64,000 nt of DNA from Aestuariivirga litoralis. Lineage in GTDB: Bacteria > Pseudomonadota > Alphaproteobacteria > Rhizobiales > Aestuariivirgaceae. This document shows, one piece after another, positions 8,619 to 17,908 of the stretch. The notes below the pieces were generated by a model that saw only the letters and a list, made by a program, of their open reading frames with translations, made no database searches and was not told the origin of the DNA. The translations under genes were made by a program, and so were the position numbers. The stretch is from contig NZ_QKVK01000007.1 in assembly GCF_003234965.1 (NCBI RefSeq), forward strand, positions 186,001 to 250,000, given 5' to 3'. The first letter of the stretch is position 1. Each line of letters opens with the position of its first letter.

Positions 8619-9704
8619 ATGAGCCTGCTGGGACGTGCCGCGGACCAGTGGCGGAGCTTTCGCAACGGGTTGCTGTCATCCCCCCGCTTCCAGAAATTTG
8701 CCGTGGATTTTCCGCCGTTTAGGCCGGTGAGCCGGGCGCGCTCGCGGCAGCTTTTCGACCTCCTCGCCGGCTTCACCTATACCCAGGTGCTCTATTGTAC
8801 CGTGAAGCTCGGCCTCATCGAGATGCTGCAGGGCCAGCCGCTCTCCTCACAAGCCATCGCGGCGCGCATCGGCTGGCCCACCGACCGCACGGAGCGCCTG
8901 CTCAAGGCGGCGATATCGCTCGACATTCTGGAACGCACCAGCACCGGCGAGGTGACGCTGGGCATCCATGGCGCGGCGCTGGCCGGCAACCCCTGGATCG
9001 CCCGCTTCATCACCCACCACAGCCTGCTCTATGCCGACCTGACGGACCCGCTGGGCGTCCTGTCCGGCACGAAAAAGCAGAACCAGCTCAAGGATTTCTG
9101 GAGCTATTCCGACCAGCGCAACGCGGCCGACTACACCGCCCTCATGGCCGCCTCGCAACAGGCGGTGGCGGCCGAGATCCTCGCCGCCTACGACTTCAGC
9201 CGCCACCAGCACGTGATCGACATCGGCGGCTCCAACGGTACCTTTCTCAAGGCCGCGGCGGAGCGCTACCCGCGGCTGAAGCTTAGCCTCTTCGATCTTC
9301 CCAAAGTGACCGAGCTTGCCCGCGCAAACCTCGGGAATCGTTTCGAGATCCATGGCGGCAGCTTCCTCGACGGCGAGCTGCCCAAAGGCCCCGACTGCGC
9401 CACGCTCATCCGCATCGCCCATGACCATGACGACGCGGCAGTCGCCACGCTGCTCGCCGCCGTCGCCCGCATGCTGCCGCCCGGCGGCACGCTGATCCTG
9501 GCCGAGCCCCTCTCCGGCCTCAGGGCCACGGCCCCCGTGGCGGATGCCTATTTCGGCCTCTACTTCGCCGCCATGGGCCAGGGCAGGACCCGCACCCCGG
9601 ACGAGATCGGCCGCATGGCGAAGGAGGCCGGATTCGCCCGCTGCGAGCTGGTGGCAACTCGCAATCCGGTTGTATCCGGGCTGCTGCGGATGACCATGCC
9701 CTAG
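8619..9704 (+). CDS. crtF: Hydroxyneurosporene O-methyltransferase CrtF
   Basis: CrtF methylates the tertiary hydroxyl made by CrtC, using S-adenosylmethionine. The 361-aa protein has an N-terminal winged-helix dimerisation region (about 40-130) and a class I methyltransferase fold with the SAM-binding loop DIGGSNGTF (from residue 201). An RIAHDHDD stretch lies near the catalytic region of family 2 O-methyltransferases. The start at 8619 is preferred over the longer open frame because it follows the crtE stop by 1 base. CrtC, CrtD and CrtF together support the spirilloxanthin-type route. Confidence 0.94.
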   Translation: MSLLGRAADQWRSFRNGLLSSPRFQKFAVDFPPFRPVSRARSRQLFDLLAGFTYTQVLYCTVKLGLIEMLQGQPLSSQAIAARIGWPTDRTERLLKAAISLDILERTSTGEVTLGIHGAALAGNPWIARFITHHSLLYADLTDPLGVLSGTKKQNQLKDFWSYSDQRNAADYTALMAASQQAVAAEILAAYDFSRHQHVIDIGGSNGTFLKAAAERYPRLKLSLFDLPKVTELARANLGNRFEIHGGSFLDGELPKGPDCATLIRIAHDHDDAAVATLLAAVARMLPPGGTLILAEPLSGLRATAPVADAYFGLYFAAMGQGRTRTPDEIGRMAKEAGFARCELVATRNPVVSGLLRMTMP

Positions 9705-10080
9705 CCTGCCGGACGGTGTTGCCGGTGGATGCTTTTGCGATGCCTTTCGGTTGCATTTTGCATGCTGTTTGGTTGTTTTTCGGATGCATTTCGGTTGTCG
9801 CGGGAGACAACCGGATGTCACCGGTTTTGGTTGCTGCCGGACGCGCCGGACGGGTTGAGCATGGCCGACCTGGGGCGGTTAAGAGGCGGTCTGGGGGCGG
9901 TCGCGGGGTGCCCGGGTCATGATGATTGCCTGAGGCGCCACGACCCGCGGCCCCCCACCCACCCCTGCCCCTCACCACGAGGGGGAGGGGATGAGGTTCG
10001 GGCGTGCCGGGCCTCCCTTTGCAAGGGTCAGCGAAGACAGCGGGAGAGGTCCGGTAACAGGCGGTTTCCCGGCACCGGAA
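9705..10080. other. Gene-free stretch upstream of bchC with repeat-like sequence
   Basis: No convincing gene is seen. Bases 9716-9840 are T/G-rich; their reverse complement holds CAAAATGCAACC, AAATGCATCC and CAACCAAA words like those in the crtE insert. Bases 9950-10060 are C-rich with short inverted repeats (CCCCTC with GAGGGG) that could act as a weak terminator for crtEF. Confidence 0.5.
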
Positions 10081-10106
10081 GTGTCAATTCACCACGGCGG
10101 ACAGAC

Positions 10107-10150
10107 TGTATCTGTCTATTGACACAATAGAGTGTAAGAGTAAGCTGACA
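10107..10150 (+). promoter_or_regulatory. Tandem PpsR/CrtJ-type operators at the bchC promoter
   Basis: Two TGT-N12-ACA palindromes lie at 10107-10124 and 10133-10150, separated by 8 bases, the arrangement described for the bchC promoter of Rhodobacter. TTGACA at 10119-10124 is a good -35 element, and the second palindrome covers the expected -10 region. This promoter probably drives the bchCXYZ-puf-puc superoperon. Confidence 0.85.
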
Positions 10151-10206
10151 GTCAGGGAGTCTATGGGCTGGCTGCGGGGCTGGCCGGGCTTCCGGGGAGA
10201 CCGAAG

Positions 10207-11133
10207 ATGGAAACGGTCGCAGTCGTCCTCGAACGCCCAAGCAAACTGGCGCTCAGGACGGTGGCATTGCAGGAGCCGAAGGCGGACGACCTCGTCGTCG
10301 ATGCCGTGTGGAGCGGAATCTCCTCGGGCACCGAGCGTCTCCTCTGGGCCGGCCGCATGCCGAGCTTCCCCGGCATGGGCTATCCGCTGGTGCCCGGCTA
10401 CGAAACCGTGGCGCGCGTTTCCCAGGCCGCTGACGGATTTGCCGAGGGCGATCTCGTCTTCGTGCCCGGCGCCAATTGCTACAAGGACGTGAGAGGCCTG
10501 TTCGGCGGCGCCGCAAAGCGCATCGTGCTGCCGGCCGCGCGCGCCGTGAAGCTTGACGGTATCGCCGACGAGGAAGGCATTCTCATCGCACTGGCCGCCA
10601 CCGCTCATCACGCGGTGGCACACGCCCTGCCCCAGCTCATCATCGGCCACGGCCTGCTCGGCCGCCTCATCGCGCGCATCACGCTGGCGCTGGGTGGTGA
10701 AGCGCCGACCGTCCTCGAAACGCAAGCCGCGCGCCGCGATGGCGCCGTGGGCTACACCGTCACCTCGCCCGACCAGGACACGCGCCGCGACTATGCGACG
10801 ATCTGCGATGCCTCGGGTGCCGCGGGCCTGCTCGACCAGATCATCCCCAAGCTCAGGAAGCAGGGCGAGATCACGCTCGCGGGCTTCTACGAGGAGCCGC
10901 TCTCCTTCACCTTCCCGCCCGCCTTCATGCGCGAGGCCCGCATCCGCATCGCCGCCGAATTCACGATGGCCGACATGCAGGCCGTGAAGTCGCTCGTTTC
11001 CGATGGCCGGCTGAGCCTCAAGGGACTCATCAGCCACCACGCCTCGGCTGCCAGGGCGGCCGAGGCCTATGAACAGGCCTTCACCGACCCTTCCTGCATC
11101 AAGATGGCCCTCGACTGGAGCGCGCTCGCATGA
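10207..11133 (+). CDS. bchC: Bacteriochlorophyllide a dehydrogenase BchC
   Basis: BchC oxidises the 3-hydroxyethyl group of 3-hydroxyethyl bacteriochlorophyllide a to the acetyl group. The 308-aa protein is a medium-chain dehydrogenase/reductase-like member with the nucleotide-binding loop GHGLLG (from residue 147) and an early SGISSGTE stretch typical of BchC. The catalytic-zinc cysteine pattern of alcohol dehydrogenases is not obvious, as is usual here. It is the first gene of the superoperon, behind two operators, and overlaps bchX as ATGA. Confidence 0.95.
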   Translation: METVAVVLERPSKLALRTVALQEPKADDLVVDAVWSGISSGTERLLWAGRMPSFPGMGYPLVPGYETVARVSQAADGFAEGDLVFVPGANCYKDVRGLFGGAAKRIVLPAARAVKLDGIADEEGILIALAATAHHAVAHALPQLIIGHGLLGRLIARITLALGGEAPTVLETQAARRDGAVGYTVTSPDQDTRRDYATICDASGAAGLLDQIIPKLRKQGEITLAGFYEEPLSFTFPPAFMREARIRIAAEFTMADMQAVKSLVSDGRLSLKGLISHHASAARAAEAYEQAFTDPSCIKMALDWSALA

Positions 11134-12080
11134 ACAGCATCGACCTGAACATGGACGTCGAAGCCACTCCGAAGAAGGAGACGCAGATCATCGCGATCTA
11201 CGGCAAGGGCGGCATCGGCAAGAGCTTCACGCTCGCCAACCTCTCCTACATGATGGCCCAGCAGGGAAAGCGCGTGCTGCTGATCGGCTGCGACCCCAAG
11301 AGCGACACGACCTCGCTCCTCTTCGGCGGCAAGGCCTGCCCCACCATCATCGAGACCTCGGCCAAGAAGAAGCTGGCGGGCGAAGAGGTGAAGATCGGCG
11401 ACGTGTGCTTCAAGCGCGACGGCGTCTTCGCCATGGAACTGGGCGGGCCTGAAGTGGGCCGTGGCTGCGGTGGGCGCGGCATCATCCACGGCTTCGAGCT
11501 GCTCGAGAAGCTGGGCTTCCATGAATGGGGCTTCGACTATGTGCTGCTCGACTTCCTGGGCGACGTGGTCTGCGGCGGCTTCGGCCTGCCGATCGCGCGT
11601 GACATGTGCCAGAAGGTGATCATCGTCGGCTCGAACGACCTCCAGTCGCTCTATGTCGCCAACAATGTCTGCTCGGCGGTCGAATATTTCCGCAAGCTCG
11701 GCGGCAATGTGGGTGTGGCCGGCATTGTCATCAACAAGGATGACGGCACGGGCGAGGCCGCGGCCTTCGCCGAGAAGGTGGGCATCCCCGTGCTCTCCGC
11801 CATTCCGGCCAACGAGGACATCCGCCGCAAGAGCGCCAATTACGAGATCATCGGCCGCCCCGGCGGCGAGTGGGCCTCGGTCTTCGAGAACCTCGCCACC
11901 AATGTTGCCGAAGCCCCGCCGCAGCGCCCGACGCCGCTGGACCAGGACGGCCTGCTGGGCCTGTTTTCCGGCGACACGGTGGGCCGCAACGTGGTGCTGG
12001 AGCCTGCCTCCTTCGAGGACATGTGCGGCGGCACCGTCATCACCAGGCCCTCGCTCGAAGTCATCTACGACGCGGTGTAA
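11130..12080 (+). CDS. bchX: Chlorophyllide reductase iron protein BchX
   Basis: BchX is the nitrogenase NifH-like ATPase of chlorophyllide a reductase, which reduces ring B with BchY and BchZ. The 316-aa protein has the P-loop GKGGIGKS (residues 25-32), a switch segment CDPKSDTTSLL, and cysteine-containing GCGGRG and VVCGGFG segments where the bridging 4Fe-4S cluster is ligated. The ATGA overlap with bchC and the 6-base gap to bchY show tight coupling. Confidence 0.96.
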   Translation: MNSIDLNMDVEATPKKETQIIAIYGKGGIGKSFTLANLSYMMAQQGKRVLLIGCDPKSDTTSLLFGGKACPTIIETSAKKKLAGEEVKIGDVCFKRDGVFAMELGGPEVGRGCGGRGIIHGFELLEKLGFHEWGFDYVLLDFLGDVVCGGFGLPIARDMCQKVIIVGSNDLQSLYVANNVCSAVEYFRKLGGNVGVAGIVINKDDGTGEAAAFAEKVGIPVLSAIPANEDIRRKSANYEIIGRPGGEWASVFENLATNVAEAPPQRPTPLDQDGLLGLFSGDTVGRNVVLEPASFEDMCGGTVITRPSLEVIYDAV

Positions 12081-12086
12081 CGGATC

Positions 12087-13613
12087 ATGGCCACCCTCAT
12101 CGACAGGACGAACCGACCGGAGGCTGCCAAGGCAGACGTCTCCGGCATGTCCTGCCATGCCGGCAAGGACGAGTTGGCCAAGGCCGCCGCAGCCGCCGGC
12201 AAGTCGGAGGTGCTGGAGCAATATGCGCGCGACTATGCGCTGGGCCCGCATGACCAGCCGCAGAGCATGTGCCCGGCCTTCGGCTCGCTGCGCGTAGGTC
12301 TTCGCATGCGGCGCACGGCGACGATCCTTTCTGGCTCCGCCTGCTGCGTCTATGGCCTGACCTTCACCTCGCACTTCTATGGCGCGCGGCGCAGCGTGGG
12401 CTATGTGCCGTTCAATTCCGAGACGCTGGTGACGGGCAAGCTGTTCGAGGACATCCGCGAGGCGGTGTTCAACCTCGCCAAGCCCGAAGACTACGACACC
12501 ATCGTCATCACCAATCTCTGCGTTCCCACCGCCTCGGGCGTGCCGCTGCAGCTCCTCCCGAAGGAGATCAACGGCGTGCGCATCATCGGCATCGACGTGC
12601 CGGGCTTCGGCGTGCCGACGCACGCGGAAGCGAAGGACGTGCTGTCCGGCGCGATGCTGAAATATGCCGCGGAGGAAATCCGCCAGGGGCCCGTTGCAGC
12701 ACCCCGCACGGCGCGAGGTGCGCTTCCGTCCGTCACGCTGCTCGGCGAAATGTTCCCGGTCGATCCGGTGAGCATCGGCCGCATGCTGGAGCCGATGGGC
12801 CTTTCGGCTGGCCCGGTGGTTCCGGTGCGCGAATGGCGCGAGCTGTTCTCGGCCTTCGACTGTGCCGCCGTCGCCGCAATCCATCCTTTCTACACGGCCT
12901 CGGTCCGCGAGTTCGAGCAGGCCGGACGCACGGTTGTGGGCTCCGCCCCCGTCGGCCACGACGGCACCGCCGCCTGGCTGCAGGCGATCGGCGATGCCTG
13001 CAATGTCTCGCCCGCCAGGATCGCGGCGGCGCAGAACGCCATCCTGCCCGCCATCAAGGCAGCGCTGGCGGCGAAGCCCATCAAGGGCCGCATCACGGTG
13101 TCGGGCTACGAAGGCTCGGAACTGCTGGTGGCGCGGCTCCTCATCGAGAGTGGTGCGGAAGTGCCTTACGTCGGCACCGCCTGCCCGCGCACCCGCTGGT
13201 CGGATGCCGACCGCGAGTGGCTGGAGGCGCGCGGTGTTGCCATCCAGTACCGCGCCTCGCTGGAGCAGGACATCGCGGCGATGATGGACGCGAGGCCCGA
13301 CCTCGCCATCGGCACCACGCCGGTGGTGCAGAAGGCGAAGTCGCTGTCGATCCCGGCCCTCTATTTCACCAACCTGATCTCGGCGCGGCCCCTGATGGGG
13401 CCTGCCGGTGCGGGCTCGCTCGCCCAGGTGATCAACGCCGCACTCGGCAACAAGAGCCGCTTCGACGAGATGCGGGACTTCTTCGAGGGTGTGGGCGAAG
13501 GCCATGCCGCGGGCGTGTGGGAGGAGACTCCGGTCGACCGCCCGGAGTTCCGCAAGAAATATGCCGGCATGCTGGCGGCCAAGGCCAAGGCGGAAGAGGC
13601 GGTGGGGACATGA
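12087..13613 (+). CDS. bchY: Chlorophyllide reductase subunit BchY
   Basis: BchY is one of the two NifDK-like subunits forming the substrate and 4Fe-4S cluster-binding core of chlorophyllide a reductase. The 508-aa protein has N-terminal cysteines (MSCHAG, MCPAFGSL, ACCVYG) in the region that holds the cluster and a Rossmann-like nitrogenase-component fold after that. It follows bchX by 6 bases. A long antisense open frame over it (11067-13682) is only a GC-rich shadow. Confidence 0.96.
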   Translation: MATLIDRTNRPEAAKADVSGMSCHAGKDELAKAAAAAGKSEVLEQYARDYALGPHDQPQSMCPAFGSLRVGLRMRRTATILSGSACCVYGLTFTSHFYGARRSVGYVPFNSETLVTGKLFEDIREAVFNLAKPEDYDTIVITNLCVPTASGVPLQLLPKEINGVRIIGIDVPGFGVPTHAEAKDVLSGAMLKYAAEEIRQGPVAAPRTARGALPSVTLLGEMFPVDPVSIGRMLEPMGLSAGPVVPVREWRELFSAFDCAAVAAIHPFYTASVREFEQAGRTVVGSAPVGHDGTAAWLQAIGDACNVSPARIAAAQNAILPAIKAALAAKPIKGRITVSGYEGSELLVARLLIESGAEVPYVGTACPRTRWSDADREWLEARGVAIQYRASLEQDIAAMMDARPDLAIGTTPVVQKAKSLSIPALYFTNLISARPLMGPAGAGSLAQVINAALGNKSRFDEMRDFFEGVGEGHAAGVWEETPVDRPEFRKKYAGMLAAKAKAEEAVGT

Positions 13614-13638
13614 TGATGCGCCGCGCCCTCCCCCACGT

Positions 13639-13716
13639 CCGTCATCCCGGCGAAAGCCGGAACCCCGCTTTGCCGGCCCCAAGGAAGCTGGGCCCCGGCT
13701 TCCGCCGGGGTGACGG
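13639..13716. repeat. Palindromic REP-like element between bchY and bchZ
   Basis: The element begins CCGTCATCCCGGCGAAAGCC and ends with CCGGCTTCCGCCGGGGTGACGG as its inverted partner, with a smaller inner palindrome. It differs from the family at 21,691-23,010. It interrupts an otherwise tightly packed operon and could form a strong mRNA hairpin that tunes or protects the transcript. Confidence 0.8.
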
Positions 13717-13743
13717 CCTTATTAAGGTGATGGAGGCGCCCTC

Positions 13744-15186
13744 ATGTTCGTGATCGATCATGACCGCGCCGGCGGCTATTGGGGCTCCGTCTATGCCTTC
13801 ACGGCCATCAAGGGCCTGCAGGTGATCATCGACGGGCCGGTGGGCTGCGAGAACCTGCCGGTCACCTCCGTGCTGCATTACACCGACGCGCTGCCGCCGC
13901 ATGAGCTGCCGATCGTCGTCACCGGCCTGTCGGAAGAGGAACTCGGCCAGCACGGCACCGAAGGCGCCATGCGGCGCGCCCACAGGACGCTCGATCCCTC
14001 GATGCCCAGCGTGGTCGTCACCGGCTCCATCGCAGAGATGATCGGCGGCGGCGTCACCCCGCAGGGCACAGGCATCCAGCGCTTCCTGCCGCGCACCATC
14101 GACGAGGACCAGTGGCAGTCGGCCGACCGCGCGCTCTACTGGCTGTGGACGGAATTCGGCTCGAAGAAACGCCAAGTTCCGACGCAGAAGCCGCGCAAGG
14201 AGGGTGAGAAACCCCGCGTCAACATCATCGGCACCATTTACGGCACCTTCAACTCGGCCTCGGACCTGGCCGAGATCCGCCGCCTCGTCGAGGGGATCGG
14301 CGCCGAAGTGAACATGTGCTTCCCGCTCGGCAGCCACCTGGCCGACGTGCCGAAGCTGGTGAATGCCGAAGCCAATATCTGCATGTACCGCGAATTCGGC
14401 CGCAAGCTGTGCGAGGCGCTGGACCGGCCCTACCTGCAGGCGCCCATCGGGCTGCATTCGACGACGAAGTTCCTGAGGAAGCTCGGCGAGATCCTCGGCC
14501 TCGACCCCGAACCCTTCATCGAGCGCGAGAAGCACACCACCATCAAGCCGCTGTGGGACCTGTGGCGCTCGGTGACGCAGGACTTCTTCGGCACGGCGAG
14601 CTTCGGCGTGGTGGCATCGGAAACCTATGCCCGCGGGCTCGAGCATTTCCTGGGCGAGGAGATGGGGCTTCCCTGCAACTTCGCCGTCTCGCGCAAGTCG
14701 GGCGAGAAGACGGACAACGAGGCGATCCGCCGGCTGGTGAAGGAAAAGACGCCGCTGATCCTGTTCGGCAGCTACAACGAGCGCATGTATGCGGCGGAAG
14801 CAGGCGGCCGCGCCATGTATATCCCCGCCTCCTTCCCCGGCGCCATCATCCGCCGCCACACCGGGACACCCTTCATGGGCTATGCGGGTGCCACCTACCT
14901 GATCCAGGAAGTGTGCAACGCGCTGTTCGATGCGCTGTTCAACATCCTGCCGCTGGCCCCCGACATGGACAAGGTCGAGGCCACCCCGGCGCGGCGCGAG
15001 CAGGAGATCGCCTGGGACGCCGAGGCCAAGTCCTTCCTCGACGAATGGCTGGAGCGCCAGCCGGTGCTCGTCAGGATTTCCGCTGCCAAGCGGCTGCGCG
15101 ACGGCGCGGAAGCACAGGCGCGCAAACATGGTTCCGCGTGCGTCGGCGAGGCCGACGTGCGCAATGCAACACGGGAGCTCGCATGA
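13744..15186 (+). CDS. bchZ: Chlorophyllide reductase subunit BchZ
   Basis: BchZ is the second NifDK-like subunit of chlorophyllide a reductase. The 480-aa protein has the early GCENLPVTS segment with a likely cluster cysteine, a [11 protein letters not shown] segment, and a C-terminal region (after about 415) specific to BchZ/BchB-type subunits. It is separated from bchY by 130 bases holding a REP-like palindrome. pufQ follows after 45 bases, continuing the superoperon. Confidence 0.96.
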   Translation: MFVIDHDRAGGYWGSVYAFTAIKGLQVIIDGPVGCENLPVTSVLHYTDALPPHELPIVVTGLSEEELGQHGTEGAMRRAHRTLDPSMPSVVVTGSIAEMIGGGVTPQGTGIQRFLPRTIDEDQWQSADRALYWLWTEFGSKKRQVPTQKPRKEGEKPRVNIIGTIYGTFNSASDLAEIRRLVEGIGAEVNMCFPLGSHLADVPKLVNAEANICMYREFGRKLCEALDRPYLQAPIGLHSTTKFLRKLGEILGLDPEPFIEREKHTTIKPLWDLWRSVTQDFFGTASFGVVASETYARGLEHFLGEEMGLPCNFAVSRKSGEKTDNEAIRRLVKEKTPLILFGSYNERMYAAEAGGRAMYIPASFPGAIIRRHTGTPFMGYAGATYLIQEVCNALFDALFNILPLAPDMDKVEATPARREQEIAWDAEAKSFLDEWLERQPVLVRISAAKRLRDGAEAQARKHGSACVGEADVRNATRELA

Positions 15187-15231
15187 TGGCCGGCCCCCGC
15201 CTCATTCCATCTGACATCAGGAGATAGCAGC

Positions 15232-15447
15232 ATGTCGATGATCAATGCCCAGCGCCACGATGAAGGCAAGCTCGAGTTCAGCCTCCTGATGTGGCTGGCC
15301 TTCGCGGTGTTCCTGGTGGCGATTGCCGCCACCCGCCTCATGCCGCGCTCCATGCGCCCGCGCGTCGGCGGCCATGACGACGGCAAGTCGATCTTCGCCG
15401 CGGCCAAGGCCGCCACCTACAACTCCATTCCCTTCGCCTTCATGTGA
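15232..15447 (+). CDS. pufQ: PufQ, small membrane protein of bacteriochlorophyll synthesis
   Basis: This 71-aa protein has one membrane span (about residues 17-37) and the usual position between bchZ and pufB. PufQ of Rhodobacter influences bacteriochlorophyll formation and the flux of tetrapyrroles; its exact mechanism is debated. The start is supported by AGGAG about 8 bases upstream of the ATG. Confidence 0.9.
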   Translation: MSMINAQRHDEGKLEFSLLMWLAFAVFLVAIAATRLMPRSMRPRVGGHDDGKSIFAAAKAATYNSIPFAFM

Positions 15448-15460
15448 AGGGTTTGCCATT

Positions 15461-15536
15461 CGCCTTGCCCCTCGGGGCAAGGCGGGTAACCGGGCCGCGC
15501 GGTCATTCAGCGGTGACGGTCCCCTTCGCGGGGGAC
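15461..15536 (+). promoter_or_regulatory. Two RNA hairpins between pufQ and pufB
   Basis: CGCCTTGCCCC at 15461-15471 pairs with GGGGCAAGGCG at 15474-15484, and GTCCCC at 15519-15524 pairs with GGGGAC at 15531-15536 around a TTCGCG loop. Such 5' structures upstream of pufB are expected to protect processed pufBA mRNA from decay. No U-run follows, so they are unlikely to be full terminators. Confidence 0.7.
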
Positions 15537-15555
15537 TTCATGACGGAGGTCAGAA

Positions 15556-15771
15556 ATGGCCGATAACAACGGGTCCACCTCGGGCCTGACCGAAGCCGAA
15601 GCCAAGGAATTCCATGGGATGTTCCTCACGAGCTTCATTGCCTTCACGTTGGTGGCGATCGTCGCCCACTTCCTGGCCTGGCAATGGCGCCCGTGGATCC
15701 CCGGACCCAATGGCTACGAAACCACCGACCTGAGCCCGGTGCTGCACCAGCTCACGTCGATGTTCACGTAA
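15556..15771 (+). CDS. pufB: Light-harvesting 1 (B875) beta polypeptide PufB
   Basis: This 71-aa protein is the LH1 beta subunit, which binds bacteriochlorophyll in the ring around the reaction centre. It has the family pattern with an N-terminal amphipathic head containing His20, one membrane span, and the chlorophyll-ligating His38 in AHFLAW followed by WRPW. The C-terminus after WRPW is about 24 residues longer than in many LH1 beta chains. A GGAGG ribosome site precedes the ATG. pufA follows after 12 bases. Confidence 0.95.
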   Translation: MADNNGSTSGLTEAEAKEFHGMFLTSFIAFTLVAIVAHFLAWQWRPWIPGPNGYETTDLSPVLHQLTSMFT

Positions 15772-15783
15772 GGAGGATTGGAT

Positions 15784-15969
15784 ATGTGGCGCATCTGGCT
15801 GTTGTTCGATCCCCGCAGGACGCTCGTCGCGATGGCGACCTTCCTGTTCGTTCTCGCTCTCGTCATCCACTTCATCCTGCTGTCCACCGACCGGTTCAAC
15901 TGGCTCGAGGGCGGCGTGGCGAAGAAGGCCGCGAGCCTGGACGTGACGATCAGCGAGATGGTCGGCTGA
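15784..15969 (+). CDS. pufA: Light-harvesting 1 (B875) alpha polypeptide PufA
   Basis: This 61-aa LH1 alpha subunit begins [14 protein letters not shown], the typical cytoplasmic start, with the bacteriochlorophyll ligand His29 in VIHFILLST followed by RFNWLEG. The ATG at 15784 has AGGAGG at 15771-15776; an in-frame TTG at 15778 is less likely. Together with PufB it forms the core antenna. Confidence 0.95.
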   Translation: MWRIWLLFDPRRTLVAMATFLFVLALVIHFILLSTDRFNWLEGGVAKKAASLDVTISEMVG

Positions 15970-15992
15970 GGCCGTCCATCACCGCAACTCTT

Positions 15993-16030
15993 GTGGACGG
16001 AACGTGCCTTCATCGTCGCGTTCCGTCCAC
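15993..16030 (+). promoter_or_regulatory. Strong mRNA hairpin between pufA and pufL
   Basis: GTGGACGGAACG at 15993-16004 is perfectly complementary to CGTTCCGTCCAC at 16019-16030, with a 14-base loop. A stable intercistronic hairpin at this place is known in Rhodobacter to block 3' decay, so that pufBA mRNA outlasts pufLM and LH1 exceeds reaction centres. No U-run follows, which fits a stabiliser rather than a terminator. Confidence 0.85.
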
Positions 16031-16079
16031 ACACCACAGCTGAACGAAAGGCCGGCAACCGCCGGCAGGAGTGTCCATC

Positions 16080-16904
16080 ATGGCCATGCTGAGCTTCGAG
16101 AAGAAATATCGCGTCCGCGGCGGAACGCTGATCGGCGGCGACCTGTTCGATTTCTGGGTCGGGCCCTTCTATGTCGGCTTCTTCGGCGTGCTCACGGCCT
16201 TCTTCGCCTCGATCGGAACCGCGCTCATCGTCTATGGCGCGGCGATCGGCGGAACCTGGAACCTCTGGCAGATCAACATCGCCCCGCCGGATCTTTCCTA
16301 TGGCCTGGCGCTTGCCCCGCTGAAGCAGGGCGGCCTGTGGCAGATCATCACCATCTGCGCCACCGGCGCCTTCGTCTCCTGGGCGCTGCGCGAGGTCGAG
16401 ATCTGCCGCAAGCTCGGCATCGGGCTTCACGTGCCGGTTGCCTTCTCCTTCGCCATCTTCGCCTATGTGACGCTGGAGGTCATCCGCCCCTTCCTGCTCG
16501 GCGCCTGGGGCCATGGCTTCCCCTATGGCATCATCAGCCACCTCGATTGGGTGTCGAACGTCGGCTACCAGTACCTCCACTTCCACTACAATCCGGCGCA
16601 CATGATCGCCATCACCCTGTTCTTCACCTGCACGCTGGCGCTGGCGATGCATGGCGGCCTGGTGCTCTCGGCCACCAACCCGGCGAAGGGCGAGGCGGTG
16701 AAGACCGCGGAACACGAGAACAGCTTCTTCCGCGATCACATCGGCTACTCGATCGGAACCCTCGGCATCCATCGCCTAGGGCTTTTCCTGGCGCTCGGAG
16801 CGGTGTTCTTCAGCGCCGTGTGCATCGTGATCTCGGGCCCCTTCTGGACCCGCGGCTGGCCCGAATGGTGGAACTGGTGGCTCGACCTGCCGATCTGGTC
16901 TTGA
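16080..16904 (+). CDS. pufL: Photosynthetic reaction centre L subunit PufL
   Basis: This 274-aa protein is the L subunit of the type II reaction centre, with five membrane helices. It begins [37 protein letters not shown]-like sequence shared by PufL proteins (split here: start [10 protein letters not shown], then [15 protein letters not shown]). Conserved histidines appear in [20 protein letters not shown] and AMHGG, the bacteriochlorophyll and iron ligands. The start at 16080 is chosen over the upstream GTG (16071) because AGGAG lies 8 bases before it. Confidence 0.97.
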   Translation: MAMLSFEKKYRVRGGTLIGGDLFDFWVGPFYVGFFGVLTAFFASIGTALIVYGAAIGGTWNLWQINIAPPDLSYGLALAPLKQGGLWQIITICATGAFVSWALREVEICRKLGIGLHVPVAFSFAIFAYVTLEVIRPFLLGAWGHGFPYGIISHLDWVSNVGYQYLHFHYNPAHMIAITLFFTCTLALAMHGGLVLSATNPAKGEAVKTAEHENSFFRDHIGYSIGTLGIHRLGLFLALGAVFFSAVCIVISGPFWTRGWPEWWNWWLDLPIWS

Positions 16905-16923
16905 GCGCTGAGGAGAGAGAATC

Positions 16924-17895
16924 ATGATGATCGAATACCAGAACATCTTCACCCGCGTTCAGGTCCATGGCCCGGATGACCTCGGCGTTCCCCTGAAGCC
17001 CGGCAACTGGCCGCGCGAGAAGGGCATCACCACCAACTGGCTGCTCGGCATCATCGGCGATGCGCAGCTCGGCCCCATCTATCTCGGCGGCATCGGCATC
17101 ATGTCGCTGCTCTGCGGCTTCATCGCCATCGAGATCATCGGCCTCAACATGCTGGCCTCGGTGAACTGGAACCCCATCCAGTTCGTGCGCCAGCTGTTCT
17201 GGCTCGGGCTTGAGCCGCCGCCGGCGAAATACGGCCTCGGCCTCGCACCCTTGCGCGAGGGCGGCTGGTGGCAGATGGCGGGCTTCTTCCTCACCGCGTC
17301 CATCCTGCTGTGGTGGCTCAGGACCTACCGGCGCGCCCGCGCGCTGGGCATGGGCACCCACATCGCCTGGGCCTTCGCCGCGGCGATCTGGCTCTACCTG
17401 GTGCTGGGCTTCATCCGCCCGCTGCTGCTCGGCAACTTCTCGGAAGCCGTGCCCTTCGGCATCTTCCCGCACCTCGACTGGACGGCGGCCTTCTCGATCC
17501 GCTACGGCAACCTCTTCTACAACCCCTTCCACATGCTCTCGATCGCCTTCCTCTATGGCTCGGCACTTCTTTTCGCGATGCATGGCGCGACCATCCTGGC
17601 GGTGTCGCGGCTGGGCGGCGAGCGCGAGATCGAGCAGATCATCGACCGCGGCACGGCCTCGGAGCGCGCGGCCCTGTTCTGGCGCTGGACCATGGGCTTC
17701 AACGCCACCATGGAGTCGATCCACCGCTGGGCCTGGTGGATGGCGGTGCTCTGCCCGCTGGTCGGCGGCATCGGCATCCTGCTCACGGGAACGGTCGTGG
17801 ACAACTGGTACCTGTGGGCGGTGAAGCACCATGTGGCACCCATGTATCCCTTCGACTTGACGGCCCCCATCACCGACCCGGCGACGGCGCAATAG
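16924..17895 (+). CDS. pufM: Photosynthetic reaction centre M subunit PufM
   Basis: This 323-aa M subunit pairs with PufL to hold the special pair, bacteriopheophytins, quinones and iron. It starts with two ATG codons (16924 or 16927) and carries the family segments [13 protein letters not shown] and [20 protein letters not shown], with histidine ligands at FHMLSIAF and AMHGATILA. The C-terminus is slightly extended, as in species whose reaction centre binds a PufC cytochrome. pufC follows after 13 bases. Confidence 0.97.
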   Translation: MMIEYQNIFTRVQVHGPDDLGVPLKPGNWPREKGITTNWLLGIIGDAQLGPIYLGGIGIMSLLCGFIAIEIIGLNMLASVNWNPIQFVRQLFWLGLEPPPAKYGLGLAPLREGGWWQMAGFFLTASILLWWLRTYRRARALGMGTHIAWAFAAAIWLYLVLGFIRPLLLGNFSEAVPFGIFPHLDWTAAFSIRYGNLFYNPFHMLSIAFLYGSALLFAMHGATILAVSRLGGEREIEQIIDRGTASERAALFWRWTMGFNATMESIHRWAWWMAVLCPLVGGIGILLTGTVVDNWYLWAVKHHVAPMYPFDLTAPITDPATAQ

Positions 17896-17908
17896 GAGTG
17901 CGGGACCC

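Noticed and set aside
11067-13682. An 871-codon minus-strand open frame over bchX/bchY
   Set aside because: It is antisense to bchY, which has clear family motifs; the high GC content makes such long shadow frames common.
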